Shown: piece by piece, positions 34,613 through 43,490 of the stretch
Position numbering within the stretch: position 1 is the stretch's first letter
How the letters are laid out: each line of letters starts with the position of its first letter
NCBI GenBank assembly: GCA_937918955.1
Contig: CAKZRZ010000130.1
Coordinates: forward strand, 1-49,173
Origin: an uncultured Arenicella sp.
Lineage (GTDB): Bacteria > Pseudomonadota > Gammaproteobacteria > Arenicellales > Arenicellaceae
Direction of reading: 5' to 3'
DNA: 49,173 nt
The notes under the pieces: generated by a model
What the model was told of the DNA's origin: nothing
The model's database searches: none
The model's input: the letters and a program-made list of their open reading frames with translations, nothing else
Position numbers and translations under genes: made by a program

Positions 34613-36479
34613 TACAATTCTCCAATCCACCTACGATTTCAAACGTACGATTGTAAATAGTTTCCGTTACACCACCTACACCGCCGAATCCGCGTGTTGA
34701 AAGCGTTAATGTATCACAAAGTGCTTCTTTAGGAACCGTAATCTCATAAACGCGTACGGCACGAGGCCCGTTAACCGCGTCGCCCCTTGCATAACCAATT
34801 CCAAGAAAACCATTACCCGTAGCACTTGCGGTTTCAAACGTATTAGTAGGCCCACTAAGCGTAAACGTACCTGCTGATGTAACATTAATGTAACCACGAT
34901 GAGTATCGTACGGTGTAGCTTCATGGTCTTCGGTCACGCGAATAACAACTTCATCGCCTATACATTCTTCACACTCAATGCTAAGCATTTGAGTAAACTC
35001 GGCTATTCCTCTGTCACCGCCAGCGACGTAAGGAAAAGGCGCACTGTCACCCGTATCAATGTTTACAGGGTCAGAGACGATTAATTTAGGACAAGGCTCT
35101 GACGTTACGTTTTCTTTATCGCAGCATTCATTGAGTTTTTTCTTGATAGCTGCCAGTTCGTTAACAATCAAACAATCAGCCCATTCATCGTTAGGGCCAA
35201 TCTCAACAATTTCGCCTGTTACACAATTACGGAAAATTCCGTTACATTTTTCGACTTTAACGCACTCGCATTTAACTGTACCTAGCTTGTACGCGGGAAG
35301 CGCCGCAAAGTCACCCGCGAGCGTTTCACTAAATACCAGTCCCGCGCCGCCGAATACCGAAACATCAGAAATAAACACTTCAATTGTGTGTTTACCTTTT
35401 GTAACGGAAATAGGCTTGATAAATCCGCCGCGAAGCGCCCCATCAGTTAAATCAAAGTTAGTTGAGACAACTACTCCGTCGATTTTAACAACAACGTATT
35501 CTCCCGTATTGTTGTTAATATCGTTAAAATATCCGTCAGACGGGAAATACACATCACCAATCGCGTACGTTTGACTAGCTCCTTGACCTACCGCGCCAAC
35601 TGCGTCATTAAATGACCAATTTGTATTTGTAACAACGCTATCTGCGGGCTGCCCCGAAGCATGAACGCCGTTAGGAAACGTATCACTAATCGTACCGTGA
35701 GGAACAGCATTACCCGCGCCCTCTTCGCCTTCTTCCCAAACTTCGAACCAATGGTGAACTTCAATTCCCGTTTCAGGAAGTATTACGCGATTTAACGTGC
35801 CTAGCAGAACACAGTCTTCGGTCGTACACGGGGCAATCGTTTGTCCTCTTTGCAACGTATAACCTGAAATAGTCCCATTAGGATTAAATACGGATAAAAC
35901 AGCAGTTGAAGACAGTAAATTACCGACATACGTATATTTACGCTCTTGAAATTGCTTTACAGGCGGAGAAAGAGGCTGACCGTCAGGGCCAAATACGCAC
36001 ATTCCCGTTGGTTCCCAATCAACCGTAATTTGTTCTTTAATTGCCGACGTAATGTCGCCCAAAAGACCTTTAACTTCGTCAGAAATACTTACTTCCAACG
36101 GCTCGTCTTGACCTGCGATATTGATATTTAACGTACCAATTTCGTCAAAATTGTCAATCGAAATGCTGTCAGGGAAATTATCAACGGAAACTGTCCATGA
36201 ACCGTCCTGCGCGACATTAACAGTTCCAGTAACTTCCACAGGGCCGTCAGCAGTATCAATCGTAACTGTAATGTTTTCAAGGGCTGCAAGTGTTTCCGCG
36301 TCAAGTGCTATATCAGCAGCCTCTAACGCAGCAGTAAACATTGCTTCCCACGCGGCAGAAGGCTCAACCGTAACAGGGCCAGTAATTGCAACAGTCAAAT
36401 TGTTTAACGCGCTAATTATAGACGTATCATCAATTTTAACTGTGTTACATACTGTAACTTTTTCAGGGCATTTAGCCAT
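34602..36479 (-). CDS. Tail fibre/baseplate-like structural protein, 625 aa
   Basis: Beta-rich, Cys-containing; C-terminus GGLENCNGC; within structural block. Confidence 0.65.
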   Translation of the reverse strand: MAKCPEKVTVCNTVKIDDTSIISALNNLTVAITGPVTVEPSAAWEAMFTAALEAADIALDAETLAALENITVTIDTADGPVEVTGTVNVAQDGSWTVSVDNFPDSISIDNFDEIGTLNINIAGQDEPLEVSISDEVKGLLGDITSAIKEQITVDWEPTGMCVFGPDGQPLSPPVKQFQERKYTYVGNLLSSTAVLSVFNPNGTISGYTLQRGQTIAPCTTEDCVLLGTLNRVILPETGIEVHHWFEVWEEGEEGAGNAVPHGTISDTFPNGVHASGQPADSVVTNTNWSFNDAVGAVGQGASQTYAIGDVYFPSDGYFNDINNNTGEYVVVKIDGVVVSTNFDLTDGALRGGFIKPISVTKGKHTIEVFISDVSVFGGAGLVFSETLAGDFAALPAYKLGTVKCECVKVEKCNGIFRNCVTGEIVEIGPNDEWADCLIVNELAAIKKKLNECCDKENVTSEPCPKLIVSDPVNIDTGDSAPFPYVAGGDRGIAEFTQMLSIECEECIGDEVVIRVTEDHEATPYDTHRGYINVTSAGTFTLSGPTNTFETASATGNGFLGIGYARGDAVNGPRAVRVYEITVPKEALCDTLTLSTRGFGGVGGVTETIYNRTFEIVGGLENCNGC

Positions 36480-36481
36480 TA

Positions 36482-36643
36482 AGCTTCTCCGCGTTCCATC
36501 GCAGCAACCTCTTTCGCTGTTGCTTCCATATCAGCTTTACCTCGCTTAATTTCGTATTCTACGCGGTGGTTTGGCTTACGCTCAACCTTCTTCGTTTCTT
36601 CAACTTTTTCCGTTTTTTCAGTGACTGTAGGTGATTTCGCCAT
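36482..36643 (-). CDS. Small charged protein (probable start MAKSPTV)
   Basis: GGAGGTAAG upstream of the internal ATG at 36643. Confidence 0.5.
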
Positions 36644-36644
36644 T

Positions 36645-37976
36645 TTACTTACCTCCTCGGTGAATTTCGCCACGGTGGAATGTAGTTCCTACGCGTAGAA
36701 CGTTGTCAGGGTCAGACGTGTATTCCTTGATGTTAATAACAACTTCAAGACTTAAGCAACGCTGACCGAAATTAGCGGGCACAAGAGAATTTGCGCGAAT
36801 AATGTGAGGCTCGCCTATAATCTGCTTTAATGTATCTACAGGGAAACCGAAGTTGTCATACGTAGCAAGTGACGTACCGGTAAATTGAACCGTATTACCT
36901 GCGCCGGTTCTAAAACCTACACCCATCTCAATAAAACCGTTTTGGCCGACCCGTTTACCGGTAAGCGCGACAACTGTCCGAGCAATACCCGCGTAAATAG
37001 CGGCTTCACATTCCCAAGGATTATCAATAAAGAGCTTAACAGTTCCGATAACGGTTTCAGTGTCAATCGGAATTGCAGCCAAGTCGGCGTCGCTCAGCGT
37101 AATCGTAGGAATAAGCGTGGCATTGACGCGTTCACTACAAGCATTAACGTTTTGCTTTTGCATTCCATTTACGGGGTCATAATGGAACGTGTCGCCTTCT
37201 TTGTTGAAGTAAATTCCAGCTACGGAAGCATCAGTTGGCGTTGGAACGCAATTTCCGTCAATTCCGCACTGAATTGACTGCGGAAGGCCTAAAGTTTTTG
37301 TTTCAATTACGTCGCCCGTTAAAACGTCAATCGTAGTTATAACGAGATTTCCGTTAGCATTTTTCGTAATTGTCGTTCGTGTGTCCGTGTCAGGGTCAAT
37401 CGTATCAGTATCAACGCCAGTAATCGTCCACGTATTCGTAACCGTATCAAACGTACCTGACAGATTGCCCTCGAAATTAAATTCAGGGTGGTCAGTTGAC
37501 GTTAACGCCGTAATGAGCGCACTAATGTCAATTACTAATTCTGGGCCGTCAGTTTCATCAACGTCAAACAGTGTAAACAACGTAATAGTCCCGCCGTCCA
37601 CGTCAACAATCGGTTCTTGCGTCCCATCAACGTATAGGCCTTGCTCTAGCGGTGGTTGCGGAATATTAAACTGTAACGTGTTGCCTAAAACGTCGTTTAG
37701 GAAAAGATTGCCCGACGTTGGGTCGTACATACCATTGTCAATGAAATTATCAGGCGTTTCTTCAAGAGTAACAATGCGGTCAATAATGCTCACTAAACAC
37801 GTGTCAACTATTGCTTTAACTTCATCCGCGGATAATCCTGTGGCAGACTTACCCCCACAAGTACATCCGTCATGAATACGTAAAGAACAATCTTCAAGAA
37901 CAAAAACGAGTTCGCCTTTTGCGCCAGTGTAACGGCAAGCTTGCGCAACCGTTTTAAAATACTTTGCAATTACCAT
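36645..37976 (-). CDS. Tail structural protein with N-terminal DGCTxGG module
   Basis: ACRYTGAKGELVFVLEDCSLRIHDGCTCGGKS. Confidence 0.65.
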   Translation of the reverse strand: MVIAKYFKTVAQACRYTGAKGELVFVLEDCSLRIHDGCTCGGKSATGLSADEVKAIVDTCLVSIIDRIVTLEETPDNFIDNGMYDPTSGNLFLNDVLGNTLQFNIPQPPLEQGLYVDGTQEPIVDVDGGTITLFTLFDVDETDGPELVIDISALITALTSTDHPEFNFEGNLSGTFDTVTNTWTITGVDTDTIDPDTDTRTTITKNANGNLVITTIDVLTGDVIETKTLGLPQSIQCGIDGNCVPTPTDASVAGIYFNKEGDTFHYDPVNGMQKQNVNACSERVNATLIPTITLSDADLAAIPIDTETVIGTVKLFIDNPWECEAAIYAGIARTVVALTGKRVGQNGFIEMGVGFRTGAGNTVQFTGTSLATYDNFGFPVDTLKQIIGEPHIIRANSLVPANFGQRCLSLEVVINIKEYTSDPDNVLRVGTTFHRGEIHRGGK

Positions 37977-39526
37977 TACAATTTACCTCTTTGTTTTAGG
38001 TTTAAACGTATTAGCTTAATCCAAAAACTTTCGTTTATACGGTTAGCTATAATTCTGACAATATGCGCAGCCCCAAGGTTAGAACATACATAATAATTAG
38101 CACAATTTCGCGTAGAATGCTTGAATGGCTCAACCGCTGAGCATTCGTCCTCGTAATCACACTCGCCCATCGCCCCGTAAACTTCTACTTGAAATTCAGT
38201 TTCGCATTTTGACGTTTCTATCGTAAACCCTTCGAGCGAATATTGGCGTTCAGCGTCTTCTTCGCTATTTTCAGGTCTAATGTATCCTACGTCAATAAAA
38301 CTGTCTAGGCCTTCTTTCTTTAAAGCACCTGCATAATTTGTAACGTGATAGCCGCGCGAATTGAATACGTTTATATAGCCATTACGTGTTAAAAACCCTA
38401 AACGTGAATGCTGATACGAATGAGAATTTCGCGGAAAGTTACGCACTAACGTGTGTTTACGATTAAAGCTTCCCCACTCTTGAAGCTCAACGTCATAGAC
38501 TAAACTTTCGTCAAATACGTCGGTAATTTCGTGAGAAAAAGACATAAACAGCCAATTGCGACTTTTATCGAAAAATAGCCTATGACTTCCCCACGTTAGA
38601 TGGTCGTCATTTCGATTGAACAAACATTCACGCATCCAACGTGACATTTCAGGCGAAAAAGTTTTCGACGTAAATTGGTTATTATCAAACCTTCCGACTT
38701 GTGTAAGCCCTTTATTTCCTACGTAAAGAATTAGAGATTTAGAAATATTCGTAATCGAGTAAGGGCTAAAAGGAATACTGTCTGTCTCAAACTCATCGTG
38801 ACGAAAACGCGCAGACGTTTCAATATCTTCGCCCGAAATTATCTGCGCAGAAGACAACGGACGCGAATACATGACACCTTTATCCGTAAAGGTAAACCAG
38901 CCTTGTCCGTCAGAGTACACACCTAAAGGTCTTCCGCGTCCTGCTAGGTGCGTACTTTGCGAACCTGCGCCGCTGTATTCATTTTCAATTAAAGCCGTAC
39001 CATTATCAAATTCTGACCACGTTACCGTATCGCGTGATTGCACGATTAAACTTTGGTCAGCTTTTGTAATTGAAAATATTAAATCGCTAAATCCGAGTTT
39101 TACACGAGAATGTTGGCACCATTCTTTCGTGAACGTGTCAAATTCAATTAAACCTACCGACGGATGTGCGTAAAAATAACTATCACCTACGTACGCGTGT
39201 GACCAAGGATATTCAAAGTCGCAAGGCTCGCGTTCCGTTTCTCGGCACTCAATGTCAAATACTTTTTCAACGTAACAGTCTTCGGTGATTTTATAGACAG
39301 CGTTTTCATCAATATAAATAAAATCACCGTCGTTTGGAAATACGTCAAAATATTTAGATGTATCATCAAACGGAGAATTAGTGAGAGGCTCGCTTCCGAA
39401 GTAGCTGCGCGGCCCTTCTAAAAAAGGCATAAAATTACGGCCTTTTACTACGTGAATTTCGCCAGCTTGTGTGGTCGTTCTTCCGAGTAAAAGGCCGTTT
39501 ATTCGTTTTAACAGAACGCTAGGCAT
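37976..39526 (-). CDS. Tail protein, possibly beta-propeller nozzle-like
   Basis: Repeated beta-strand segments; between adaptor-like and fibre genes. Confidence 0.5.
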   Translation of the reverse strand: MPSVLLKRINGLLLGRTTTQAGEIHVVKGRNFMPFLEGPRSYFGSEPLTNSPFDDTSKYFDVFPNDGDFIYIDENAVYKITEDCYVEKVFDIECRETEREPCDFEYPWSHAYVGDSYFYAHPSVGLIEFDTFTKEWCQHSRVKLGFSDLIFSITKADQSLIVQSRDTVTWSEFDNGTALIENEYSGAGSQSTHLAGRGRPLGVYSDGQGWFTFTDKGVMYSRPLSSAQIISGEDIETSARFRHDEFETDSIPFSPYSITNISKSLILYVGNKGLTQVGRFDNNQFTSKTFSPEMSRWMRECLFNRNDDHLTWGSHRLFFDKSRNWLFMSFSHEITDVFDESLVYDVELQEWGSFNRKHTLVRNFPRNSHSYQHSRLGFLTRNGYINVFNSRGYHVTNYAGALKKEGLDSFIDVGYIRPENSEEDAERQYSLEGFTIETSKCETEFQVEVYGAMGECDYEDECSAVEPFKHSTRNCANYYVCSNLGAAHIVRIIANRINESFWIKLIRLNLKQRGKL

Positions 39527-39529
39527 TTG

Positions 39530-39694
39530 TTAAATCCGTTTTTGCTTATCAGCGATTGACCAAATTAGACCTACAATGGTCATAACTGCGCCAACAGTAT
39601 CAGCGACCATGCTTGGGTCGATAATTCCGCGCGAAACTAAGATTCCACCCAAGAACGTTAGTGCGTGCCGAATAATACCTTGAAACTTTTCCAT
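39530..39694 (-). CDS. Holin-like 54-aa membrane protein (not in ORF track)
   Basis: MEKFQGIIRHALTFLGGILVSRGIIDPSMVADTVGAVMTIVGLIWSIADKQKRI; RHALT..GG..V...G and VG.V.T..G..WS pattern of Pam3-gp28-type holins; GGGGGTGA upstream. Confidence 0.75.
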   Translation of the reverse strand: MEKFQGIIRHALTFLGGILVSRGIIDPSMVADTVGAVMTIVGLIWSIADKQKRI

Positions 39695-39711
39695 AACTTT
39701 TCACCCCCTTC

Positions 39712-40404
39712 CTATTCTAATGCCGAACACGTATTATCGCGGTAAATATCGCTAATACCGCTTTCAAATAACGCGTAACTATTACGTTTTAATTGCTCAT
39801 CATCAGTCAACGAGTAAAGCTGATTAATTGCACCCCAGAATAAAACGTGATTATACTCTTCTAAAAGCCAGTCAGTAACGCGAAAACGTGCTTGAGCTTC
39901 TAAATCCGGTTTTCCTAAAAATTCTGCGTACGCGTTTTTATCGGGAGTTAAGTACGTCCACTTGCCTTCGCCCATGTTTGCTTGCGCGTCGTAAACAGCA
40001 GGACGCTGACCTTCGGGAAAATACTCAAAATTAGGAGGTTTACGTAAATACATTAAATTTACGAATTTAATTCCTTCGGCGCAGAAAACAAAACTTTCGT
40101 CAGTGTAGTAGTAATAATCCCAATCAATTCGTCCAACAAGTTCGTTAGGATTTATAAATTCAGGACGCCGTTTAGGATTTCCGTTGACAAATACGTTACG
40201 CATTTTACGAAAATTTTTCGGACGTGGCCAGACGAGTTTACAGTCGGCCATGAGTAATTCAGCCCTTGCTTCTGAATTATCACGGTCGTAATTCCGTTTG
40301 GAGTGAATACGTTGGATTACGTCATTTAAAGAACACGCAATACTATGACGTTTATCGCCCCGATGCGTTTCCGCGACAATCTTATCAACTAATTCGCTAA
40401 ACAT
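39712..40404 (-). CDS. Putative head-tail adaptor/tail tube protein, 230 aa
   Basis: Position between head and tail genes; ATGA junction. Confidence 0.5.
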   Translation of the reverse strand: MFSELVDKIVAETHRGDKRHSIACSLNDVIQRIHSKRNYDRDNSEARAELLMADCKLVWPRPKNFRKMRNVFVNGNPKRRPEFINPNELVGRIDWDYYYYTDESFVFCAEGIKFVNLMYLRKPPNFEYFPEGQRPAVYDAQANMGEGKWTYLTPDKNAYAEFLGKPDLEAQARFRVTDWLLEEYNHVLFWGAINQLYSLTDDEQLKRNSYALFESGISDIYRDNTCSALE

Positions 40405-41012
40405 TAACTTTCAAGTTCGGTTTTCAAATCGTGAGGAAGTGTTACTTGCTCTACGGAGCCTTCCGAGGCTCTACGCTGCATGTGACGTAACTGAGCTTCT
40501 TGTATCATACTTTCTTTAGTCGCAGGAGACATTTTCGCGGAGTCAAGTCCAGGTTTAGCGACGCGTCCTTGCGTCTTTATATGTTGTTTTGCAACGTTAT
40601 CCGCCACTTCGGGGTCAACAACTGAACATTTCGAACGTAAATTCGGATTAGCCATGTATTCCGCGTGAAATAGGTTCGAAAGTCGCCCTGAAAGTTCTTT
40701 CATGCCGTTTTCAAATCTAACGGTAACAACTTGTCCGTCGGGATAACGGATAGGAAATTGAGCAGTTTTACCTGAACGAAGAACATACGTTCTAAACGTA
40801 GGGTCTTTAGGTTCTTGAGGAAGGGGTTTGGCGTCAGCATTTTGCGCCTCCAATCGACGTTTTACTTCTTCGTCTACCTTGCGTTGAAATTCTGTGTAGT
40901 CTTTAGTCGCTTGTTCCGCGTAAGGGTCGTCAGTGTTTTGATTAACATCTGAAATTAATCTACTTTCCTCAACAGGCGGTGTTTCAGGTTTATTTCGATT
41001 TAATCGTGACAT
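40404..41012 (-). CDS. Putative head-associated protein, 202 aa
   Basis: Immediately downstream of the MCP gene. Confidence 0.5.
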   Translation of the reverse strand: MSRLNRNKPETPPVEESRLISDVNQNTDDPYAEQATKDYTEFQRKVDEEVKRRLEAQNADAKPLPQEPKDPTFRTYVLRSGKTAQFPIRYPDGQVVTVRFENGMKELSGRLSNLFHAEYMANPNLRSKCSVVDPEVADNVAKQHIKTQGRVAKPGLDSAKMSPATKESMIQEAQLRHMQRRASEGSVEQVTLPHDLKTELES

Positions 41013-41046
41013 TTGTTTACTCCAATTTACGTTTATGATGCCAAAG

Positions 41047-41069
41047 AGTACGGGACTAAATCCCGTACT
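41047..41069 (-). terminator. Stem-loop just downstream of MCP gene (possible partial terminator)
   Basis: Perfect AGTACGGGA-ctaaa-TCCCGTACT; no strong T-run. Confidence 0.5.
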
Positions 41070-41091
41070 TTATAGTTTAAGTTAAAACGGC

Positions 41092-42372
41092 TTAACCACC
41101 TGCCATTTTTAATTCCGCGTCAGTCGGGCCTGCGCTTCCACAACCGCAGTCAGGCGCGTCAGAACAACAAGGCGGCGTTTTATATCCGTAATCCATTTTA
41201 CGTAAATCAGGCTTACAGAAGTTATAAACAAGAGCGCCAGTAATTTCACACGCGTAAGACGTTGAAAGTTCTGAAACTAAATGGCCTTGGTCAGCGTCGA
41301 TACCGTTACGCGTACCGTTCTTATTATTCTCTTCTGGACGTGTATCGCGTAACCAATGTTGCGTAATAGCACCAGGATGGTAAATATACATTTCCGCGGA
41401 TTTTGGGCCACCCATATTCATCAGCGGATGCGTAACAAACGTTAACATGCCAAACGGAGTTTTCCATTTAGAAATATCCATACCGAACGTGGTTGTCATA
41501 TGAGAAACGTCATAGTTAGTGTGGTGACGAACGATATCCTGAACAACAGCAACTACATCATTACCGCAGAAAACAAGTCTTTCGTTTGGTTTGCCTTTAA
41601 TGTTTTTCGAGAAAACAATCTTAACAATCAAATTAAGGATTTCGAGAGAAACGCCCGTTGAAGGCATTGTCCAGCGGTTTGTCTGAATTTGACGATTAAT
41701 TCCGTCCATTGTCAACAATTTGCGTCCTTCACTGTCCATTCCGTACGAACGTACACCCCAAATCATTGCGCGTTCAATGTCGGCTGAGTGCTGTTGCATC
41801 GCTTCGCCTTTATTACGCGCGTAAAGGTTATTCGTTGAATGACGACGAATTGCTTGCGCTGTACGCGTTACACCAAAACCGTTTTTAAAGATTTGAGTGT
41901 AATTGAAACGAGGATAAGCAACTTGTACGTAACCTTTAGGAGCTTCTGAACCCTCGGCAAACGCAGTACCGATTTTCTGAATATACGAACCTGCGGGAAT
42001 TTGAAATCTACCCGTCTGACCTACGCCACGACGAACCGTTACTTCATTACCCATAACGCCAAGAACGTGAATTACTTCGCCTGTACACTCAACTTCATAA
42101 ATAGAACCTGAAATAACCGTTGAAGTATCTTCGAGAGTGATTGTGCAACAATCGCCCTCAAGGTCTTGCATTACTTTAACGCGGTCGGAAAAGTACGTCA
42201 TTTCGTCCCAATTAATCGTCGTGTCCATTGCGCGTACACGACGCATACCAGAACCTAACGCGAATAACGGGGCATCGCCCGTTGGGTACGTTCTACAAAT
42301 CGCGTGAGTGAAATCTCCTACGCGGTCATTAATCCCGCCACTGTCGGACGCGAATACACCTTTAACTGCCAT
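41092..42372 (-). CDS. Major capsid protein (HK97-fold; DUF5309/N4gp56-like)
   Basis: 426 aa directly after scaffold-like ORF; FTHAICRTYPTGDAPLFALGSGMRRVRA, ARNKGEAMQQHSADIERAMIWG. Confidence 0.8.
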   Translation of the reverse strand: MAVKGVFASDSGGINDRVGDFTHAICRTYPTGDAPLFALGSGMRRVRAMDTTINWDEMTYFSDRVKVMQDLEGDCCTITLEDTSTVISGSIYEVECTGEVIHVLGVMGNEVTVRRGVGQTGRFQIPAGSYIQKIGTAFAEGSEAPKGYVQVAYPRFNYTQIFKNGFGVTRTAQAIRRHSTNNLYARNKGEAMQQHSADIERAMIWGVRSYGMDSEGRKLLTMDGINRQIQTNRWTMPSTGVSLEILNLIVKIVFSKNIKGKPNERLVFCGNDVVAVVQDIVRHHTNYDVSHMTTTFGMDISKWKTPFGMLTFVTHPLMNMGGPKSAEMYIYHPGAITQHWLRDTRPEENNKNGTRNGIDADQGHLVSELSTSYACEITGALVYNFCKPDLRKMDYGYKTPPCCSDAPDCGCGSAGPTDAELKMAGG

Positions 42373-42388
42373 TTTTAAAAACTCCGTT

Positions 42389-43246
42389 TTAACTGTTTAG
42401 AAACTTAGACCACTTATCAGTACGTCCACGTTGCTGTTTATGTGCTTTTCGCGGTCTGCTAAAGCTCGATGATTTATCGTTACGGAAGTATTCTGGGTTA
42501 GTCTTGCGGTAAAGTTTCTTTATATAATCTACGGTCTTTTTCGGGTCGCCTTCTGCCTTTTCATAGGCACGCTCATACATTTCTTTAAATATAGGAGCAT
42601 TTTCTTCTTTCGCGAGGAAAGGCATGTTTTTAACAATACGTGAACGTAATTTTGTTTTTACTTGCGCAGACGTCTGTTCTTTTTGAGCATTTTCTAGCGT
42701 TGATTTTATATGCGTGTCAACTAAGCCCATCACAGCTTCCATAGTTTTACGCGTCATAGTAGATGTTAAAGTTTTAAATTGTTTGTTCAATTCTTCGTTG
42801 ATTTTATCAAGTTGGCCTTCTTCCATGTTGTCCGCGTCAAACATCGTAGAAAAGTCCAACCCGTCTCCGTAGATATTGTCAAAGAAACTTGTAAACGTGT
42901 CGTCGTCGGAATTTTCATCTTTCGGCGCGTCGCCCATTCCCGCGATTTTTTCGAGAAATTTATCCAAAACGCTGTCAACGTCTCTAGGCTTACGCTCTTC
43001 GTCCTCGTCAAGCTCTTCAAACAACGCGTCAAAGTCATCGGCCTCATCTTCGAATAAATCTTCCAAGTCATCAAAGTTTGTTTCGGTTTCATTGTCTTCG
43101 CGAAAATCGTTTTCCTCGAAATCTTCGTCAGGGACATATCCATCGTCCGTAAAGCTTTCGTTAGGGTTGATTTCAATTTCTTCAGTTGGGGTTGGCGCTG
43201 ACTCGCGTTTAGGCTCACGTAGTCCTTCTAATCTTCCACCTGCCAT
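42389..43246 (-). CDS. Scaffolding protein
   Basis: Very acidic helical protein immediately upstream of MCP; basic C-terminus. Confidence 0.75.
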   Translation of the reverse strand: MAGGRLEGLREPKRESAPTPTEEIEINPNESFTDDGYVPDEDFEENDFREDNETETNFDDLEDLFEDEADDFDALFEELDEDEERKPRDVDSVLDKFLEKIAGMGDAPKDENSDDDTFTSFFDNIYGDGLDFSTMFDADNMEEGQLDKINEELNKQFKTLTSTMTRKTMEAVMGLVDTHIKSTLENAQKEQTSAQVKTKLRSRIVKNMPFLAKEENAPIFKEMYERAYEKAEGDPKKTVDYIKKLYRKTNPEYFRNDKSSSFSRPRKAHKQQRGRTDKWSKFLNS

Positions 43247-43247
43247 T

Positions 43248-43490
43248 TTATTCTCCGTTTAATTGTGTAATTGCCGCTTTAAGCGCGTGAACTTTCTGAC
43301 GCGTAACTTTAATATTTAAAATCGCTTCCTCTGGGTTTTCCAGCGAAATCTCTGAATCCAACATTTTTTGTGCTCGGTTTAATTTTTCCTGTAAACGTTC
43401 AATTTCGAGTGCTTTTAATGCAGGATTGTTTTTTATGTAGCCAATTAGGTTTTCACTAAGAAAATAATCGTCTCTGCTTATAAATTCCAT
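43248..43490 (-). CDS. Small helical protein, 80 aa
   Basis: ORF packed between portal and scaffold. Confidence 0.6.
   Translation of the reverse strand: MEFISRDDYFLSENLIGYIKNNPALKALEIERLQEKLNRAQKMLDSEISLENPEEAILNIKVTRQKVHALKAAITQLNGE

Noticed and set aside
42787-43218. Alternative-frame ORFs across the scaffold gene
   Set aside because: Product is S/T/K repeats caused by the acidic codon bias of the scaffold protein; the scaffold frame fits position and composition.
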